A stretch of 64,000 nucleotides of DNA. Source: Nocardioides pinisoli (lineage in GTDB: Bacteria > Actinomycetota > Actinomycetes > Propionibacteriales > Nocardioidaceae). This document shows positions 60,278 to 64,000 of the stretch, piece after piece. Position numbers and translations under genes: made by a program. The stretch covers positions 1 through 64,000 of the forward strand of contig NZ_JANARS010000012.1 in assembly GCF_024199985.1 (NCBI RefSeq). The letters run 5' to 3'. Below the pieces are notes generated by a model, which was not told the origin of the DNA, made no database searches, and saw nothing but the letters and a program-made list of their open reading frames with translations. Every line of letters starts with the position of its first letter. Position 1 is the first letter of the stretch.

Positions 60278-60481
60278 ATGGCTTCATGGGCGCACCTCGA
60301 GATCACCGTCGACGACCAGGGCAACGTGGAGGTCGGCGGCTACAACGCCGACCCCGAGGCGCTCGTGGAGGGCACGGAGTCGTGGGAGGACCTGCTCTCC
60401 ACCCTCGGCGTCAACGGCTGGGAGCTGGTGCAGGTCATCCCCGGCGTGGAGACGACCTACTGGTTCAAGCGCCACGCCTGA
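60278..60481 (+). CDS. Small DUF4177-like protein
   Basis: The 67-residue protein has a conserved-looking pattern WEDLLSTLGVNGWELVQVIP followed by TTYWFKRHA, as seen in small DUF4177-type proteins. It is soluble, acidic, and of unknown role. It is followed 28 nt later by the threonine aldolase gene. Confidence 0.75.
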   Translation: MASWAHLEITVDDQGNVEVGGYNADPEALVEGTESWEDLLSTLGVNGWELVQVIPGVETTYWFKRHA

Positions 60482-60509
60482 CGTCCCCTGACGTGCGGGT
60501 GACGTCGGC

Positions 60510-61610
60510 GTGAACGACCTCCACGACCGCTTCCGGGCGGCGTCGGCGTCGGCCGAGTGGATCTTCCACCGCCCACCGTCGACGCCCGCGGCGATGCTGC
60601 GCGAGCTCGCCGACTTCGCCGAGGACGCCGACCTCGCGTGGGACCGCTACGGCGAGCGCGGCGCGGTCGCCCAGCTCGAGGCCGAGGTCGCCGAGCTCCT
60701 CGGCAAGCCGACCGCCGTGATGTTCCCGAGCGGCGTGATGGCGCAGCAGGCGACCCTGCGGGCCTGGTGCGACCGTGCCGGCTCGCGGCGGGTCGCGCTG
60801 CCCGACCTCTCGCACCTCGTGCACCACGAGCAGGACGGCCCGCGGCGCGTGCTGGGGCTCGAGCTCGAGTGGCTCACCACCGGGCGGCGCACCGCCACGG
60901 CGGACGACCTCGCCGCCGTGGGCGGCCGGCTCGGCGCGGCGATGGTCGAGCTGCCGCTGCGCGACGCGGGCTGCCTGCTGCCGTCGTGGGGCGAGCTCGT
61001 CGCCCTGTCCGAGGCCGCCCGTGAGCGCGGTGTGAGCCTGCACGCCGACGGCGCCCGCATCTGGGAGTCGGTGTCCTACTGGGAGCGCAGCCTCGCCGAC
61101 GTCGGCGCGCTGGTCGACTCCATCTACGTGTCGCTCTACAAGGGGCTCGGCGGCCCCAGCGGCGCACTCGTGGCCTGCCCCGCGGACCTCGCGGGCGAGC
61201 TGCGCTCGTGGCGCCAGCGGATGGGCGGCACGCTCTTCTCGCTGACCGCCCCGGCGGTGGGCGGCCTGATCGGCCTGCGGCAGCACCTCGACCGGTTCGG
61301 CGCCTACCGGGCCTGGGCGGTCGACCTCGCCGCGGCCCTGCGCGAGCGCGGCTTCCGGACGTTCCCCGACGAGCCGCACATCGGCACCTTCCTCGTCTGC
61401 TCACGAGGCACGGCCGACGAGGTCAACGAGCGGGTCGTCAGGTTCGTCGAGGAGCGAGGCCTCGTCGCGTGCGGACTCTGGCGCGACGCCGACGTGCCGG
61501 GGTGGGTCCAGACAGAGCTGACCTGCTACGAACCGGCGATCCGCCACGACCCGGCCGACGTGGCTGGTTTGATGTCCGCAGCCGTCGGGGAGGGTCCACC
61601 CGGCATCTAG
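60510..61610 (+). CDS. Low-specificity threonine aldolase-like PLP enzyme
   Basis: The 366-residue protein belongs to the beta-eliminating lyase fold: WDRYGERGAVAQLEAEVAEL, SLHADGARIW with Asp180 for the pyridine ring, and the Schiff-base Lys211 in SLYKGLGGPSGAL. It would split threonine-type beta-hydroxyamino acids into glycine and an aldehyde. The GTG start is taken at the family start. No regulation is visible. Confidence 0.9.
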   Translation: MNDLHDRFRAASASAEWIFHRPPSTPAAMLRELADFAEDADLAWDRYGERGAVAQLEAEVAELLGKPTAVMFPSGVMAQQATLRAWCDRAGSRRVALPDLSHLVHHEQDGPRRVLGLELEWLTTGRRTATADDLAAVGGRLGAAMVELPLRDAGCLLPSWGELVALSEAARERGVSLHADGARIWESVSYWERSLADVGALVDSIYVSLYKGLGGPSGALVACPADLAGELRSWRQRMGGTLFSLTAPAVGGLIGLRQHLDRFGAYRAWAVDLAAALRERGFRTFPDEPHIGTFLVCSRGTADEVNERVVRFVEERGLVACGLWRDADVPGWVQTELTCYEPAIRHDPADVAGLMSAAVGEGPPGI

Positions 61611-61625
61611 ACGGAGCGCGGGGGA

Positions 61626-63986
61626 GTGACGGTGGACGGACGCGTACGACGCGGGGCACGGCACGCAGCGGCCCGGCACGCAGCAGTCTTGGGCATCCTC
61701 GTCGCAGGAGCATCCTGGGGCCTGGCCGCACCTGCCCAGGCCGCGGGCGACCTGTGCGACCCGGCCGTCGTCTTCGACGGGGCCGACGTCCTCGCCGACC
61801 GGGCGGTGGCCCGGGCCGCGCGCGCAGCCTTCGACGACGGGCGGGTGACGGTGAAGGTCATCGCCTGGCGCGACACACCCGGGTCCGGCGACCTCTACGA
61901 CGCACTGGTCGACGCGCGCCGGCAGTGCGGGGGCTGGGGCTTCACGGGCGGCGGGCGCGGGTCGCTCCTCGTCCTCGCGGTGTCGGTCGACGGACGCGAG
62001 CTCGGCAGCCACTACGACGGCCGGGCCTTCGACCGCTTCGACGCGGCCCGCGACGGCGTCGAGCTCGACGCGATGGGACCGGCCTTCGGCAACGGGGCCT
62101 GGACCGACGGCATGGTGGCCGGCCTCGACGGCTACGCCGACGCGTACGCCACGGGCGGGTCGGCCGACGACCCGGGTGTCCGCCCGGGCAGGCTGCCCGA
62201 CGGCTACACCCGCGATCCCGACGACGGCGGGAGCGGCGACACGAGCGACGGCGTGGACGTCCCGGGCTGGGCGCTCGGGGTCCCGGTCGGGCTGGCGGCC
62301 TTGGGCGGCGCGGGCTGGGGCGCCACCCGCGTACGACGACGGCTCCGGGAGCGCGCGGCGGCGCGGGCCGCGCTCGGCGCAGCGACGAGCGCGATGGCAC
62401 AGGCGTGGTTCGAGCTCGACGAGAGCAACGAGCTCACCGACGCACGGGTCTCCGCCCTGCCGCCCGTCAGCGACTCGGTCGCCGACCGGATCCGCGCGGA
62501 GCACGCCCGGGCCGTCGCGGTGCGCGACGCAGCGACCGAGACCTACCTGCGGCTCTCCGAGCAGCACACCGACGCAGCGATCGCGGAGGCGGACACCGAC
62601 GAGACACTGCGGGCGGCGCACGACGTCGAGTCGGCGACCGGAGACCTGACCCAGGCGCGCGCCGCGATGGGGGCGGTCGAGGAGCAGCTCTCCGGCTACG
62701 ACGCGCTCCGCGAGGAGCTGCCCGCGCGCATCGCCGCCCTGCGCGACCGGGCGACGGTCGTGTCCGGCCTGATCGCGGACCGCCGGGACGAGGGCTACCG
62801 CACCACCGACAACGACCCGGCCCCGCAGGCCGCCGAGGAGGCGGCCCGCCGGGTCGAGGAGCTGGTCGCCGCCCAGCGCTTCGGCGACGCCGGCGCCGCG
62901 GTCGAGCGTGCTGACACCGACCTCGCCGCCCACGAGGCGTGGCTGACCGGCCTGGCCGCCTTCCGGGCCGCGCTGGAGCGTGACACCGCCGCGCTCCGCG
63001 AGCGCGCCGTCGGGCTGGACCGTGCGATCGCCGACGCCTACGTCACCACCGAGGGGCTCGAGCGCGACCAGGACCCCAGCTGCGTCGAGGGCGTCCGCGT
63101 CGCCGTCGACCGAGCGGCGGCTGCGCGCAAGGCCCTCGACGGGGCGCTCCGCACCGTGGAGGCGCACACCTCGATGGCCGACCAGCAGTTCGCCCGCGCC
63201 CGCGAGGAGCTGACCGCGGCCCAGCAGTCCGCCGAGGCGATCGCGGTGGACGCGGCGCTGCCGGCCCAGCGGGTCGAGCGGCTCCGGGCGCTGTCGGTCG
63301 ACCTGCCGCTGCGCGTGCAGCGCGCCGTCGTCGAGGCCGACGCCGTGCAGGGGCAGGTGACCACGCACCCGGCGGCGATGACGTTCCTCGCCGACGTGCC
63401 GGACGTCGCGACGCTGCGCGCCGGGGCCGTCTCGGTCGGTGACGACCTGGCCACGCCCCGCCCGCCCTACCTCCGCCTCGACGAGCAGCTCGCCGAGGTC
63501 GAGGCCGGGCTCGTGCGCGCCCGCGCCGAGGTCGACAAGGCCATCGCCGACCACGAGGCGTCGCAGCGCGCCCTGGAGGAGGCCGCCTCCGCCATCGCCG
63601 CGGCCCGCGGGGAGGTAGGGCACGGGGACGTCTCCGGCGCCGCCCGCGACCTGCTCGAGGAGGCCGAGGGCCTCCTCGCCCGGGCCGAGGCCGAGACCGG
63701 GTCGCTCGCCGCCATCACGTCCGGTGCCGAGGACGCCAAGGACGCCGCCCACCGGGCCGGCGCCCGCGCCCGCCAGGACCGCCGCGACGCCGAGCAGCGC
63801 CGCGAGGCCGCTCGACGGGCCGCGGCCGCCAGCCGGCGCAGCTCCGGCGGGGGCGGGTTCGGCGGGGGGGCGCGCGGTGGCTCACGCGGCGGCGGCTCCC
63901 GCAGCGGCGGTGGAGGTGGTTCGCGCAGCTTCGGCGGCGGCGGTGGGTCGCGGCGCGGCGGCGGCGGGGGCTCGCGCGGGTTCTGA
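61626..63986 (+). CDS. TPM-domain membrane protein with long coiled coil and Gly/Ser/Arg tail
   Basis: The 786-residue protein has a signal peptide (AVLGILVAGASWGLAAPAQA) and a TPM (TLP18.3/Psb32/MOLO-1) domain at ~45-185. A membrane segment near 225 (PGWALGVPVGLAALGGAGWG) follows, then a ~500-residue cytoplasmic helical region rich in Ala/Glu/Arg, and a glycine/serine/arginine tail of ~60 residues ending SRGF. TPM proteins of actinobacteria often accompany phage-shock and envelope stress systems. GTG at 61626. It ends 14 nt before the end of the window. Confidence 0.88.
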   Translation: MTVDGRVRRGARHAAARHAAVLGILVAGASWGLAAPAQAAGDLCDPAVVFDGADVLADRAVARAARAAFDDGRVTVKVIAWRDTPGSGDLYDALVDARRQCGGWGFTGGGRGSLLVLAVSVDGRELGSHYDGRAFDRFDAARDGVELDAMGPAFGNGAWTDGMVAGLDGYADAYATGGSADDPGVRPGRLPDGYTRDPDDGGSGDTSDGVDVPGWALGVPVGLAALGGAGWGATRVRRRLRERAAARAALGAATSAMAQAWFELDESNELTDARVSALPPVSDSVADRIRAEHARAVAVRDAATETYLRLSEQHTDAAIAEADTDETLRAAHDVESATGDLTQARAAMGAVEEQLSGYDALREELPARIAALRDRATVVSGLIADRRDEGYRTTDNDPAPQAAEEAARRVEELVAAQRFGDAGAAVERADTDLAAHEAWLTGLAAFRAALERDTAALRERAVGLDRAIADAYVTTEGLERDQDPSCVEGVRVAVDRAAAARKALDGALRTVEAHTSMADQQFARAREELTAAQQSAEAIAVDAALPAQRVERLRALSVDLPLRVQRAVVEADAVQGQVTTHPAAMTFLADVPDVATLRAGAVSVGDDLATPRPPYLRLDEQLAEVEAGLVRARAEVDKAIADHEASQRALEEAASAIAAARGEVGHGDVSGAARDLLEEAEGLLARAEAETGSLAAITSGAEDAKDAAHRAGARARQDRRDAEQRREAARRAAAASRRSSGGGGFGGGARGGSRGGGSRSGGGGGSRSFGGGGGSRRGGGGGSRGF

Positions 63987-64000
63987 CGACCGCCCCGGGG

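Overview
This is a very GC-rich actinobacterial chromosome segment. Codon third positions are almost all G or C, GTG starts are common, and the gene families and order point to Nocardioidaceae (Nocardioides-like); the genus is an inference. The window opens with the 5S rRNA and terminator that end an rRNA operon. It carries one tRNA (Val, TAC) and the RNase P RNA. I found no transposase, integrase, phage genes or CRISPR array. No gene-free stretch exceeds about 300 bases.

From 2.2 to 50.4 kb the backbone runs parallel to the Mycobacterium tuberculosis Rv2247-Rv2220 segment: accD, KAS II, ACP, (KAS III), fabD, a PucR-type regulator, aceE, a DUF3052 gene, a 1-Cys peroxiredoxin, Nif3 plus a zinc-ribbon coiled coil, map, panB, nadE, a glnA2-type synthetase and glnE. 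It supplies FAS-II fatty acid synthesis, pyruvate dehydrogenase E1, RNA and protein maturation, pantothenate and NAD synthesis, and nitrogen control. Two near-identical palindromes, one before the regulator and one before fabD, look like operators for the fab operon.

Accessory blocks are set into this backbone. At 16.0-19.9 kb, a Ser/Thr kinase gene and a two-component system converge, and each is preceded by a gene for a secreted Asp-rich peptide. At 26.9-29.2 kb lie an odd Cys-pair/Thr-Pro-repeat protein and a DUF559 nuclease gene bracketed by palindromic repeats. At 32.8-37.9 kb lie two related lipoproteins, a type VII-secretion-like hydrolase operon and a secreted sugar dehydrogenase. At 41.2-45.3 kb a second two-component system sits among four small exported proteins.

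From 50.5 to 56.3 kb the content is more variable: a SatD/DUF3307 pair behind a strong palindrome, an SMI1/KNR4-HEAT protein, TerD, small membrane and hypothetical proteins, and an overlapping nucleotidyltransferase/P-loop kinase pair. The right end (56.3-64 kb) holds cobU, cobS and cobT, an SDR, a 2'-5' RNA ligase-like protein, a threonine aldolase and a large TPM-domain membrane protein.

The best candidates for something undescribed are the twin acidic-peptide/kinase modules, the FabD protein with a non-biotinylatable carrier-like domain, the shared fab-regulator palindromes, the repeat-bracketed nuclease gene and the NTase/kinase pair.
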